26,052 nt of DNA from UBA1189 sp045654565 (GCA_045654565.1 JAZONP010000040.1:1-26052); one strand, 5' to 3'. Positions 8,101 to 16,594 are shown, counted from the first letter of the stretch. A program made the numbers and translations. The notes: generated by a model from the letters alone, not told the origin.

Positions 8101-8894
8101 CCGCCTTGGGGGAGGGTATTGCTGCGGCTTCGGATGTGCTCGTATCTGCCACCTCCACTCTTGATGAGGTGAAGGGCGCCGTTACAACGCTCGAGAGCCT
8201 TCTTCGTGAGGCAAAGAAAACGGGTGAACCGTTGCCTGGGCAGATGTTTGATATGACAGAGTTCCTTGCTAATCCCAGTTTTGAACTCGGTACTACCGGC
8301 TGGACTCTCGATAAACAGGCTTCCGGATGGTCCGATTTCGGTACTTGGAGCGACCGCCCTGCAGCTGATGGAAACAGCTTTGTCAGTGCTATCTGTCAGA
8401 GCATCACCCGCCTTGATCTCTACCAAACCATTCATGGACTTCCTGCAGGAATATATACCATGGAGGCGAGCCTGCGTAATACCGATGGAACCCACTGTCT
8501 AAGCAATCAGCATATCTATGCCCAGGCAGGAGCGGTTACCTACAGCTCCAATCCTTTGACGACGGTCAGCGGAACGGGTAACAATGATTGGACTCGCCTC
8601 ACTGTTGCTGATGTTGACTTGGTTGCCAATAGCTCATTACGCATCGGAGCTTGCTCGGATGGGGATGGAACGAGTACCAAAGGGTGGTTTCAAGCCGATG
8701 ACTTTCGACTTTATTACTGGGGTAAGAAGAGCGATCCTGATACGGAGGTGAGCAAGGTGACGTCACAGCCTGTGAGATATCACTATTATGACTTGCAAGG
8801 GGCACAGCTATCGGCTCCCCAGCGTGGGGTGAATATCGTCAAGGAGGTCTTGAACGACGGCAGTGTCAGGGTGAGAAAGTTGTTGGTGGACTAA
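5169..8894 (+). CDS. Secreted multidomain GH27 glycosidase (alpha-galactosidase family) with NPCBM modules
   Basis: A signal peptide (cleavage near residue 21) precedes a GH27 catalytic barrel at about 35-405, recognised by TPPMGWNSWDCFG, VDFVKID (nucleophile D210), NMWRTVDDFWDNW (acid/base D264) and GTWPDADMLPLG. GH27 retaining enzymes remove terminal alpha-D-galactose or beta-L-arabinopyranose. Two regions resembling NPCBM sugar-binding modules follow (about 410-555 and 590-725), each containing a TDGGDG/NGGDG..DHADW motif. Then come a beta-rich stretch (730-880), an alanine-rich helical linker (883-1017), a galactose-binding-like module with NPSFELGTTGW (1030-1186), and a short tail YYDLQG..APQRGVNIV (1207-1224) that may be a secretion signal. 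The usual DDGW motif is changed to VDIRW (residues 76-80), so the substrate may not be ordinary alpha-galactose. Together with the GH43 and PL11 neighbours, a role in trimming pectin side chains is likely. Confidence 0.85.
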   Translation: MNTKTLKTLVIALLATASLNAQTGTEQPFKTWAQTPPMGWNSWDCFGPTVVEEEVKQNADYMAEHLAAYGWEYVVVDIRWFVENDKAGGYNQTNPIYVYDEYGRYTPALNRFPSAANGVGFKALADYVHNKGLKFGIHLMRGLPKVAAEKKLPVKGTNGITCDMICNNDSACTWLRDNYKVDCTKPGAQEYYNSCFEMYAQWGVDFVKIDDLSRPYHTGEIEMIRKAIDQCGRPIVLSISPGETPLDKVDHVKEHANMWRTVDDFWDNWSQLNYQFQVCAKWAPYIAPGTWPDADMLPLGKISIRGERGAERWTQFTRDEQYTMMNLWTIFKSPLMFGGHLPENDAATDSLLTNREVLYMHHYSMNNREVANQDNQVMWSADDPANGDKFVALFNLGGSEFVNPKNVLWRSGTISYLTTGYATSVEVDIPEGSRELALIATDGGDGYDCDHADWINPIVTMKDGSTLDLTTYKYLRSTCGWGSVAINKNLNGGKLSIDGTTYDKGIATHANAILLYELPEGAVKFTALAGIDNTGSDQGSKSSIEFMVFNEDPTIRIETTDQWSGGNKTIKVDPNKQVGYSGFIGRAAGRQQSVVEADITGAEKLYLVVTNGGDGLSYDHADWANPVLIDKDGNETSLTEIAWDANPINGWNAPKKNKNNDGNTMAIAGKTYAKGFGVNAPSMLTFTLPEGHEYVAFKSIVGYDDDVKNASSGVTMEFRLFMQNPEPDNTAIVPLDLTKLGFGAEQECRITEMWKGSDMGTYKGCEFAPVLRSHQSGLYRVSPQGRAEGATVSLFRPELEEGKSNTELYIRVSDTTTEGGYIQLLCNGKVLSVQTLDADGRATYNYGGLYAGTYTFLALYSGTTTTANAVSEELTLTVEGQAEDLSMLQNRLAALIADAEAIDQNNVAGALRSPLDEAIEVAKDADVTAKVELESAIAALQEAIEQARLSMSSMSNLQSAIDAASAFINLMAESAGRTALGEGIAAASDVLVSATSTLDEVKGAVTTLESLLREAKKTGEPLPGQMFDMTEFLANPSFELGTTGWTLDKQASGWSDFGTWSDRPAADGNSFVSAICQSITRLDLYQTIHGLPAGIYTMEASLRNTDGTHCLSNQHIYAQAGAVTYSSNPLTTVSGTGNNDWTRLTVADVDLVANSSLRIGACSDGDGTSTKGWFQADDFRLYYWGKKSDPDTEVSKVTSQPVRYHYYDLQGAQLSAPQRGVNIVKEVLNDGSVRVRKLLVD

Positions 8895-8913
8895 TCTGTC
8901 TCACTATAAAGAT

Positions 8914-8949
8914 GAAAGACGGGTGTGATAACTGGCACACCCGTCTTTC
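8914..8949. terminator. Strong hairpin between convergent GH27 and GH43 genes
   Basis: GAAAGACGGGTGTG (8914-8927) pairs perfectly with CACACCCGTCTTTC (8936-8949), a 14-bp stem with an eight-base loop. It lies in the 92-bp gap between two converging stop codons and probably ends transcription from both sides. The T-run after it is poor. Confidence 0.65.
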
Positions 8950-8986
8950 GTGTCTTATACCCTTCTATATGAGGGATAATCTGCTT

Positions 8987-11845
8987 TTACTTGACTATAA
9001 TTTTATGTCCTCCTTGAATGTATATGCCTGGTTGAGGATTCTCGATGCGGCGGCCCGAGAGGTCGTAGAGATGCTCGGTGTCAATCGTCCTTGGGGCATA
9101 GGGGAGGGGGTGGACTCCGACAGTGCCTCCGATATCGTATACACGGTTCATGATTTGCTTAAGGCTATTGATCTCAAGTCTGCTTAACACGCGGTTGTGG
9201 AGGATCAGATCATCAATGCAAACCTCAGGACTTCCCCAGAAGGAACCATAACCTAAAGTGAGTTGGGGGCAGTTTATGATGTGGTCAATGATGAGATTGT
9301 AGTCAAAAGCACTGGCTTTGCTGATCTCGGTGCCATTGAGATTACCTGTGTAGATGTTGTTATCCACAAGTGTGCCATCAATATAGAGTTTTATACCTTT
9401 GTCTCTACTCATGGTAAGGCTCACTAAATGCCATTGCCCTGTACTGATAGGGATCTCAGTATAGTTTGTCGGGTGGTTGATGTCTATCCAGTCTCCCTTT
9501 CCGCTATTATAGCCAACATAGCTGCCTCCGGTCATGTAGCAACGTGAGTTGTCGGATGAGTTGTAGAAGGCGAAAAGTGCATCCCACAGGTTGTTGTCGG
9601 CTCGCTTGAGCCAAAATGAGATGGTTATGCCTGTGGCGATTTCTTTTTTGTGGAAAGAATTGGGAATACTTACGTAACTTTCTTGTCCGTTAGCTCCAAA
9701 GCGGAGATGCACATAGTTGCCATTGCGGATGTCGTCGGACTCTAATGTAGGAACCCTATTGGTCCCGTTTTTTAGGAACGAAGCACTCTCTAAAGGATTC
9801 ATACTATTGGTCGGTGTGGTGCTGTCGAAGTTATAGTAGGCCACAATCTCAGACGACCAGTCCGAAGAGGGCTCTCTATCTTTACGGGCTTCGACCGAAT
9901 AGGTGTGCTCGCAATAGTAGTTCCCCGAGGTGAGATGAAGGGTCAGATCTACATCCATATTCTCAGTTAGTCCAGTAGGGTTGTAGCGTCCTCCGGGAGA
10001 GATGATTTCAGGATGACTGCTTTCCCATTCCATATAGACATTGTCGATGAGGGGTATCTCGCATAGGTTAAGGTTGGATGATACAATCTGCCCTTGAGTT
10101 ACGGGGATGCTATGATTCTTTAACTGATAGGCTAATGCATAGTCGCCTCGCAGTTTGTAGCCCCAGATGTGCACTCCATTTGGTGCACAAGCTGTGAATG
10201 AGTGGGCATGCAGGTCCTTCTCGTCCATCTGCTCGTCTACGATGACTCCCTTATAGGTCACGTTGCTAAGTCTGATGGTGATGTATCCCGTGCCCGCATC
10301 AAGACTCCATGAGCCAGTGTATGCTCCGCTGATGCGTCCATTGGCATGTAACTCAATCTTTACAGGGGTTGCTACCGCTTGTTTCTTGTAGTCTAATGCA
10401 TATTGGTGTACAAGTAGTTGGTATATACCGGGAATATCAGCCAGGGCGATGCTCTCCTCCGATGCGATGAGTGCATCAGTCGTGTTACCCCCATTGTACT
10501 CAAAGGGTGAGGATACCAACCAACCATCTTTGTTCGTATAGAGTTGATGTACACGTACTTGATGCCCTTCGGTGCCATCGTTAAATCGAGTGTGATATAC
10601 TAAATATGAACGTCCGTCGGGAGCCGCGATGACACTGTTATGCCCTTGGGCTAACTCGCCTATTCCCATGAATCCCCATTCGTCATACGCTCCCATGATG
10701 AGCTGTCCACGCATATCAGCATTGGGACCATAGTTCATCGTATAGTAGTCGAAGATTGCGCTCCTTCCCTGCCCGTCTACGTAGGGGCCATTTGGGGTCT
10801 TTGAACGGAATACACGCATCTGATATCCTCCTACTGAGTCGAGATAACCATACGACATGAATAGATAGTAGTACTCGCCGATATGCTCAATATAGGCTCC
10901 TTCGCCTGAAACGTAGTATCCTCCTGCAATTTTCTTGCCGAAGTAGGGGTCTTCGGTTACACCTTTCTGTTTCGTGGAATAGTCGCTCTTATATGTCATA
11001 TTGTAATCACGAAGTCCTGTGCTTTCATCCAACTCAATCATCCAGATGCCTCCCGACCACGAACCATAGGCCATCCATAGCTTTCCACCCTCATCGTAGA
11101 ATACGCAAGGATCAATGCCGTTGGGCCAATAGTCGCCCCATGATATGCCATTGGGGTGACTGTATCGCTGAGGAAGTGCGTTTTGTTCGCCAAGTACAAG
11201 TTCTAAGTCGGTCATCTTCCACGATACGCGCGTATCGCTCCCAGACTTGAATCCTGTATATATCACGGGACCTTGATATACGTAGGTCCCGTCAATCTGA
11301 TCTGATGTGAGCAACACAATGACACAATTGTGATTTGGGCCATTGAGGCTCATATACATGCACCACTTATTCATTGCCTTGTTGTATATCACATCTGGAG
11401 CCCACAAATTGCCGTCTATATTGTAGTCGCCTCCATAGGCTGATACCCAAGCATATGCATCGTAATTGCCGAAGGGGATTTCTTGATTGCCTATTGATAT
11501 GCTCTTTGCCTCGTGTGTGACGAAGGCCTCTGCATTGGTTGCGTTACTTTTTATGCTACCATCTGCTTGCAGAACTCCCCATGGTGCACGGCAACTCGAC
11601 CAATTCTGTAAGTCTGAGGAGTAGGCCTGTGCGAGATGACTTCCAAAGATATAGAACCTTTCTGTTTCTGGCTCCCACACGACTGATGGATCGTGACACG
11701 AGATGCGTTGTTTGGTGGTGTTCTTGTAGTAGTTCATGGCCTCAGCCATCGTTAGCTCTGTAGGTGCTTGGGCGAAGACAGAGAATGCCATTACCATCAA
11801 TGCTGAGGCGGTCAGCATTTTCTTGCAAATGGTTTGTGTTATCAT
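8987..11845 (-). CDS. Secreted GH43 arabinanase-like enzyme with C-terminal LamG-like module
   Basis: After a signal peptide (ending FSVFAQ, residue 26), a five-bladed GH43 propeller spans about 45-450. The catalytic acids fit the family: general base D52 (ISCHDPSVVWE), pKa modulator D245 (NGIDPCVFYDE) and general acid E315 (SGEGAYIEHIGEYYYLF). H402 in GHNSV fits the metal-site His of endo-arabinanases, and LWAPDV is typical. A lipocalin-like GH43 C-terminal domain follows (about 460-575), then an atrophied Ig-like segment (580-655), a concanavalin/LamG-like module (665-905; ISFWLKR, QWHLVSLTMSRDKGIKLYIDG) and a C-terminal tail LYDLSGRRI..PGIYI. The expected reaction is cleavage of alpha-1,5-linked L-arabinan outside the cell. 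The gene is divergent from PL11 and shares its palindromic promoter region, which suggests co-regulation. Endo-arabinanase is the best guess; an exo-acting arabinofuranosidase is possible. Confidence 0.85.
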   Translation of the reverse strand: MITQTICKKMLTASALMVMAFSVFAQAPTELTMAEAMNYYKNTTKQRISCHDPSVVWEPETERFYIFGSHLAQAYSSDLQNWSSCRAPWGVLQADGSIKSNATNAEAFVTHEAKSISIGNQEIPFGNYDAYAWVSAYGGDYNIDGNLWAPDVIYNKAMNKWCMYMSLNGPNHNCVIVLLTSDQIDGTYVYQGPVIYTGFKSGSDTRVSWKMTDLELVLGEQNALPQRYSHPNGISWGDYWPNGIDPCVFYDEGGKLWMAYGSWSGGIWMIELDESTGLRDYNMTYKSDYSTKQKGVTEDPYFGKKIAGGYYVSGEGAYIEHIGEYYYLFMSYGYLDSVGGYQMRVFRSKTPNGPYVDGQGRSAIFDYYTMNYGPNADMRGQLIMGAYDEWGFMGIGELAQGHNSVIAAPDGRSYLVYHTRFNDGTEGHQVRVHQLYTNKDGWLVSSPFEYNGGNTTDALIASEESIALADIPGIYQLLVHQYALDYKKQAVATPVKIELHANGRISGAYTGSWSLDAGTGYITIRLSNVTYKGVIVDEQMDEKDLHAHSFTACAPNGVHIWGYKLRGDYALAYQLKNHSIPVTQGQIVSSNLNLCEIPLIDNVYMEWESSHPEIISPGGRYNPTGLTENMDVDLTLHLTSGNYYCEHTYSVEARKDREPSSDWSSEIVAYYNFDSTTPTNSMNPLESASFLKNGTNRVPTLESDDIRNGNYVHLRFGANGQESYVSIPNSFHKKEIATGITISFWLKRADNNLWDALFAFYNSSDNSRCYMTGGSYVGYNSGKGDWIDINHPTNYTEIPISTGQWHLVSLTMSRDKGIKLYIDGTLVDNNIYTGNLNGTEISKASAFDYNLIIDHIINCPQLTLGYGSFWGSPEVCIDDLILHNRVLSRLEINSLKQIMNRVYDIGGTVGVHPLPYAPRTIDTEHLYDLSGRRIENPQPGIYIQGGHKIIVK

Positions 11846-11859
11846 AGGTGTATTTTTTG

Positions 11860-11867
11860 CAAATATA
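11860..11867 (-). promoter_or_regulatory. Promoter -7 box for the GH43 gene
   Basis: On the minus strand this reads TATATTTG, matching TAnnTTTG, and ends 14 nt before the ATG at 11845. Transcription would begin close to the start codon, giving a leader of only about ten bases. The box is five bases from the left edge of the 47-bp palindrome, and no TTTG -33 box is present. Confidence 0.55.
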
Positions 11868-11872
11868 CTCTT

Positions 11873-11919
11873 TAAATTTGTAAAAATATGGAATGGGAAT
11901 TCCTATTTTTACAAATTTA
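11873..11919. promoter_or_regulatory. 47-bp near-perfect palindrome between divergent GH43 and PL11 promoters
   Basis: TAAATTTGTAAAAATA (11873-11888) is exactly complementary to TATTTTTACAAATTTA (11904-11919). Inside these arms GGAAT (11890-11894) pairs with ATTCC (11899-11903), leaving a GGGA centre and one unpaired T. The palindrome fills the space between the two outward-facing -7 boxes (11860-11867 and 11924-11931), where both -33 regions must lie. A shared operator for a dimeric regulator is the simplest reading. No terminator role is likely because it is upstream of both genes. Confidence 0.7.
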
Positions 11920-11923
11920 TCCG

Positions 11924-11931
11924 TACATTTG
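11924..11931 (+). promoter_or_regulatory. Promoter -7 box for the PL11 gene
   Basis: TACATTTG matches TAnnTTTG and lies 18 nt before the ATG at 11950, four bases from the right edge of the palindrome. It mirrors the GH43 promoter, with a very short leader and no TTTG -33 box. Confidence 0.6.
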
Positions 11932-11949
11932 CGGAAAACTATCAATATC

Positions 11950-14900
11950 ATGAAAAAAACATTCTTTATCTATGCACTGCTCTCTCTGATTAGTATCAGT
12001 GGATTTGCACAACGTGTGACTGATAAGCTGGACCGTGGCCTTATAGCAATGAAGGTGGAAACAGGAGTCTTCCTCAGTTGGCGACTCGCAGGAGAGGAGT
12101 ATTATGACACAGAATTCAACGTCTACCGAGATGGAACGAGGCTTAACGATACTCCACTGACCATTTCTTGCTTTACAGACAAGGGAGGGACAGTATCGGC
12201 TCGCTATACTGTTCGTGCCGTTGTAAATGGAAAGGAGCAGGAGCCTTGTAAAGCTGTAGCTCCTTGGAATAACAGCTATAAAGAGATAAGGTTGACACAC
12301 CCTGGCATCAAGAGTCGTCTGTGCCCCAATGACGCAACCTGTGCAGATGTGGATGGTGATGGAGAACTGGAGATCCTGATAAAGTATGATAACATTGACG
12401 AGATGGAGCAATCTTATCCTAAGTATGGTCCTACCATCGGAGGGGTTGTAACGGGGGAATACTCCATCTTTGAATGCTTGAAATTGGATGGTACACGGTT
12501 GTGGTGGGTGAATTGTGGCCCTAATATGGGTGACTTCCAAAATAATGAGCAGAATATCATGGCTTATGATTGGGATGGTGATGGCCGTGCTGAGGCTGTG
12601 ATGCGTGCTGCTGATGGTACAGTGATACATATGGCTGATGGGACGACCTATACAGTGGGTAATGCAGCGAAGAATGTACGTGGTGCTACGGGAGGTGGAA
12701 CCAACTGGTTTGTAACTACTGACGGAGAGTATCTACTTTATTTGGATGGTCTTACGGGACGCCCCTATCAATGTATCCCTTATCCGCTGAGACGTCTGGA
12801 ACAGGGTGAAACGGACCTAAATCGTGCCTGGGGAGATGGTTATGGACACCGCTGCTCGAAGCACTTCGTGGGTGCTCCCTATCTGGATGGTTGCAAACCG
12901 AGCATTTTCCTTGCACGTGGTATCTATACCCGCCACAAGATGATTGCTTATGATGTAGACCCCAATACACATACGTTGATAGAGCGCTGGCGTTGGACAT
13001 GTAATGCAAATGGTCCATGGAAGTCACAAGGATATCACAACTACGGAGTTGCTGATGTAGATATGGATGGACGTGATGAGATTGTGTTCGGCTCGATGGT
13101 TATCGATGACAATGGCTACGGACTATCAACCACTGGCCTTGGTCATGGAGACGCGCAGCATTGTAGCGATTTCGACCCATATCGCCATGGACAGGAAATC
13201 TATGCCTGCTTGGAGAATAGTCCCGTGTGGGGTAATAACTATCGTGATGCAACTACCAGTAAGGTGTACCATCACCATGCTGGCAATCGTGACGATGGGC
13301 GTAGCATGGCTGGTAACTTTACTAATGCATTTCCTGGAGCCCTTGGATGTTCTGCTACGGAGGGGGCAATAAGCACTATTACTAACGAGGGTGTGAGCGG
13401 ACTTGTCGCTGATGGGGTGCATACGAACTTCCGTATCTATTGGGATGGTGATTTATGTGAGGAGACATTCAACTCTTTGAACGGAAAGAACACAGAGGGC
13501 TGTGTGGCAAAGTATGGATCGTGGACACCCATATATACTTGCGTGGGCTCTATGACCAATAATGACACGAAATCTACGCCCTGTTTCCAAGGAGATATCT
13601 TCGGTGACTGGCGCGAGGAGATTATAATGCGTACTGCAGCTAACAACATTCGTATATACTCTACCCCTATACCTACGGAGTGGCGTAACTACTCTTTATG
13701 GCATGATCATCAATATCGTAATGCTATGGTATGGCAGATGTGTGGTTACAACCAACCTCCCCATACCAGTTACTTTTTAGGGGAAATGGAGGGTATCACC
13801 CAGGCTCCACCTCCACTCACTACCACGGGACGCATTGTTGTCGCTAATGGAGAGACCATAGATGCAGCTATGGACGGACAACATGTCTTGGTGTCTGGTA
13901 ATGCGAATATGAACGTGAACATTGCCGTGGGAGTACAACCCTCTGTGCTTACATTTAATACACCCACATGGGTACAAGGTACGGCTCCCAGTGAATGTAC
14001 AACCAAGGAGACAAAAATTAATCGAACGGTTTATACCTGTACCGCAACAGGTGGTGGCCTTAGTGGCAACGCATGTCTGGTGAAGCAGGGAGATGGTACT
14101 TTAGTACTACCTAAGGCCGATTTTACACACACTGGAGAGACTAATGTGTGGGGAGGTACACTCTGCTTTGATGGCTCAATGATGAAGTCGCCGTTATGGC
14201 TGAATCGTCATACCCATCTCTATAGCGACAAAGGTGAGTTCTTAAGCATTAAGGCTGATTATGGGGCGGTCATCGAAATAGGGAAAAGGGAGTCAAATGC
14301 TGCGGCTTCTTATATCGGAGCGGATGTGCTGTCACTAGGCTTTGGCTCACGTATAGTCGTAGATCTCTATGCTAATGACCTTACTGCTGATAAGATCAAT
14401 GTTAACACGCTAAAGATAGAACGTAAGACTGGTACGGCATGGACTAAAGGTGGACCAACTTATTTGATGCCGGTGATTGAGGTCGTGGGACATCCTATAG
14501 GCGGGCAGTCAAGAATGGCACCGGGAAAATATGTTATAGGTGAAGTCGGAGATATCGAGGGATCAGTGGACGACATTATCCTTGAGGGTATAGCGACCTC
14601 TAAGAAGAGCCTATATGTGGAAGATGGGAAACTCATTGTAGAGATATTTAGTCAACGTGAACCAGCTACCATTACGTGGATAGGAAGTCAAAACAATACA
14701 TGGGATATTGCAGAGACTGAAAACTTTAGTCTTGAAGATAAGGCTACAGGCTTTGTCGCCGGTGATGATGTGGTGTTTGACGACAATGCACAAAGTATGA
14801 TTGTAAACATCAGTGAAGATGTGTTGCCAGCCTCTATCACGGTGAATAGTAGTGAAGACTTCACGTTTAAAGGAGATGGAGCAATCGCGGGTCAGGCCGT

Positions 14901-16578
14901 GTTCACTCAAAAGGGGCCAGGGACTGTGATTATGTCTGGTAACAATAGCTATGCCGGAGGGAATCATTTACAAGGAGGTGTCACCAAGGTTGCAACGCTG
15001 TCAAACCAATATGAAGCAGAGGGAAATCTCGGTGCCATCACTTCAGTAGCAGATCGGTTTACTATGGAGAATGGTGCAGTATTGCAAGTCACTGCAGCTA
15101 CGGAGATGGGTTCTCCGATGAAGATGGTCGATGAGGGTGGAGTGCTGGATGTCGCAGCTGACTTCAAGATGAATGCATCAATCTCGGGTACCACACTGAC
15201 AAAAAGGGGGAAGGGATGTCTCTTCTTGATGAAGGCGGGAGCACTTGACCGCCTCGTTATGACAGGAGGAGATGTAGCTATCCAAGATAATAATGCCGTA
15301 AGAAGCGTAGAAATGCAGACTGGTACATTATGGGATGACGTGCAGGCCACTACACATGGCATCTATGTGCCCGAAGGGAAGTCTGCTACATGGCAACTCA
15401 CAGGGATATACTACACAGCTTATGCAAATAAATTGACAGGTAAAGGAACACTGACCATCGTACCTCGTAATACCGTGCAGCGTGTTCGCATAACTGGCAA
15501 TTGGAGTGAGTTTGAAGGTACTATCCGCCACGTCACAAGTACGATATGCTTACCTCTTGATGGTTCGCTCGGTATGCCTAAGGGAACACTCTATCTGGCC
15601 GAGGGTTGTACGGTTTCAAATGTGGCTAAATCTTTTACAATCGGAAAACTTACGGGTAAGGGACAACTGATTCAACCTATTGCAGATTTTACTAGCCAAG
15701 CGGTTGTTAATGGAAACAATACATGGAATATCGGAAATAGCTTCGATACAGATGGGGATTTTACCTTTGATGGTATATTCAGCGATGGTGGAGGAAGTAA
15801 TAAGTGCATATTCAACAAAGTTGGGACATGTACGATGACCGTTACGGGGGTAAGCACCCACTCGGGAGGTACCACCATCAAAGATGGTGCTCTCCATCTT
15901 GCTTCGGGGGCTGCACTCGGTACGGGTGAACTCACTGTCGCAAGTGGAGCAAGCTTCTTGGGTATAACATCATCGAAAGGGACTATGACCAATTCGAAGA
16001 CTACAATTAGCGGAACGCTGCAAGTCGGTTCTAGCGTTAATTCCACTACGGGCTTGCTCGACTTTGGTGGAAAGAACGTGACCTTTAATAAGAACTCTGT
16101 ATACCAATTGGTGGTACGTAAGTGTGCGTCTGCTAAGAAAAGCTCGAGTGGAAATGGATGTGCCATGATTGATAATGTAGGAATACTACGTATGAATGGT
16201 GTCTTCAACGTAAGGTTGGCAAATACTCACACGTTGCAAGCTGGTGACTCGATACGTATATTCTCGGCCAATACGGTGTCAGGAACACCTTCGTTTGAAC
16301 TGCCTGAAATAGAGGGTGTCGAATGGGACACTACACATTGGAAAGAGGGCTACTTGCATCTGAAATCATCAACAAACGATGTTGCCTATTGTCATTCCGA
16401 TATGCCTGTAAATGTGGATGTATATACCATTGAAGGATATCATGTGGCTACTTTTAATTGTGCTCGTAATGAGGTAGAAGAAATGGTCGCTTCTAAAGGT
16501 GTTGACGCATCGGGAATATGCATACTTTATATACGTGGTGAACAAACTTGTGAGCAGGTAAAATGGATCAACCACTGA
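11950..16578 (+). CDS. Secreted PL11 rhamnogalacturonan lyase with long PATR-repeat extension
   Basis: The start is the ATG at 11950 (MKKTFFIYALL signal, cleavage at FAQ), not an upstream in-frame ATG that lies inside the promoter palindrome. Residues 22-615 form a PL11 propeller, with calcium loops DVDGDGELEI (133-142), DWDGDGRAEAV (207-217) and DVDMDGRDEI (369-378), GDWREEI near 552 and the closing NQPPHTSYFLG (601-611). PL11 enzymes cleave the rhamnose-galacturonate backbone of rhamnogalacturonan I by beta-elimination. The remaining ~920 residues are a beta-helix-like extension with at least three autotransporter-associated (PATR-type) repeats (about 708-745, 983-1018, 1286-1330; for example KGPGTVIMSGNNSYAGG). 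The end (VDVYTIEGYHVATF...GICILYI) resembles a type IX secretion tail, and no C-terminal beta-barrel is present. Most PL11 proteins are near 620 residues, so the size is unusual. Confidence 0.88.
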   Translation: MKKTFFIYALLSLISISGFAQRVTDKLDRGLIAMKVETGVFLSWRLAGEEYYDTEFNVYRDGTRLNDTPLTISCFTDKGGTVSARYTVRAVVNGKEQEPCKAVAPWNNSYKEIRLTHPGIKSRLCPNDATCADVDGDGELEILIKYDNIDEMEQSYPKYGPTIGGVVTGEYSIFECLKLDGTRLWWVNCGPNMGDFQNNEQNIMAYDWDGDGRAEAVMRAADGTVIHMADGTTYTVGNAAKNVRGATGGGTNWFVTTDGEYLLYLDGLTGRPYQCIPYPLRRLEQGETDLNRAWGDGYGHRCSKHFVGAPYLDGCKPSIFLARGIYTRHKMIAYDVDPNTHTLIERWRWTCNANGPWKSQGYHNYGVADVDMDGRDEIVFGSMVIDDNGYGLSTTGLGHGDAQHCSDFDPYRHGQEIYACLENSPVWGNNYRDATTSKVYHHHAGNRDDGRSMAGNFTNAFPGALGCSATEGAISTITNEGVSGLVADGVHTNFRIYWDGDLCEETFNSLNGKNTEGCVAKYGSWTPIYTCVGSMTNNDTKSTPCFQGDIFGDWREEIIMRTAANNIRIYSTPIPTEWRNYSLWHDHQYRNAMVWQMCGYNQPPHTSYFLGEMEGITQAPPPLTTTGRIVVANGETIDAAMDGQHVLVSGNANMNVNIAVGVQPSVLTFNTPTWVQGTAPSECTTKETKINRTVYTCTATGGGLSGNACLVKQGDGTLVLPKADFTHTGETNVWGGTLCFDGSMMKSPLWLNRHTHLYSDKGEFLSIKADYGAVIEIGKRESNAAASYIGADVLSLGFGSRIVVDLYANDLTADKINVNTLKIERKTGTAWTKGGPTYLMPVIEVVGHPIGGQSRMAPGKYVIGEVGDIEGSVDDIILEGIATSKKSLYVEDGKLIVEIFSQREPATITWIGSQNNTWDIAETENFSLEDKATGFVAGDDVVFDDNAQSMIVNISEDVLPASITVNSSEDFTFKGDGAIAGQAVFTQKGPGTVIMSGNNSYAGGNHLQGGVTKVATLSNQYEAEGNLGAITSVADRFTMENGAVLQVTAATEMGSPMKMVDEGGVLDVAADFKMNASISGTTLTKRGKGCLFLMKAGALDRLVMTGGDVAIQDNNAVRSVEMQTGTLWDDVQATTHGIYVPEGKSATWQLTGIYYTAYANKLTGKGTLTIVPRNTVQRVRITGNWSEFEGTIRHVTSTICLPLDGSLGMPKGTLYLAEGCTVSNVAKSFTIGKLTGKGQLIQPIADFTSQAVVNGNNTWNIGNSFDTDGDFTFDGIFSDGGGSNKCIFNKVGTCTMTVTGVSTHSGGTTIKDGALHLASGAALGTGELTVASGASFLGITSSKGTMTNSKTTISGTLQVGSSVNSTTGLLDFGGKNVTFNKNSVYQLVVRKCASAKKSSSGNGCAMIDNVGILRMNGVFNVRLANTHTLQAGDSIRIFSANTVSGTPSFELPEIEGVEWDTTHWKEGYLHLKSSTNDVAYCHSDMPVNVDVYTIEGYHVATFNCARNEVEEMVASKGVDASGICILYIRGEQTCEQVKWINH

Positions 16579-16594
16579 AAGGAACTGAAGATAA

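Noticed and set aside
11893..11949. In-frame ATG at 11893 as the PL11 start
   Set aside because: It falls inside the promoter palindrome and would put 19 residues before a normal MKKTFF signal peptide.
11917..12630. Antisense 237-residue open frame within PL11
   Set aside because: It has no domain signature and lies opposite a strongly recognised PL11 domain; it is a shadow.
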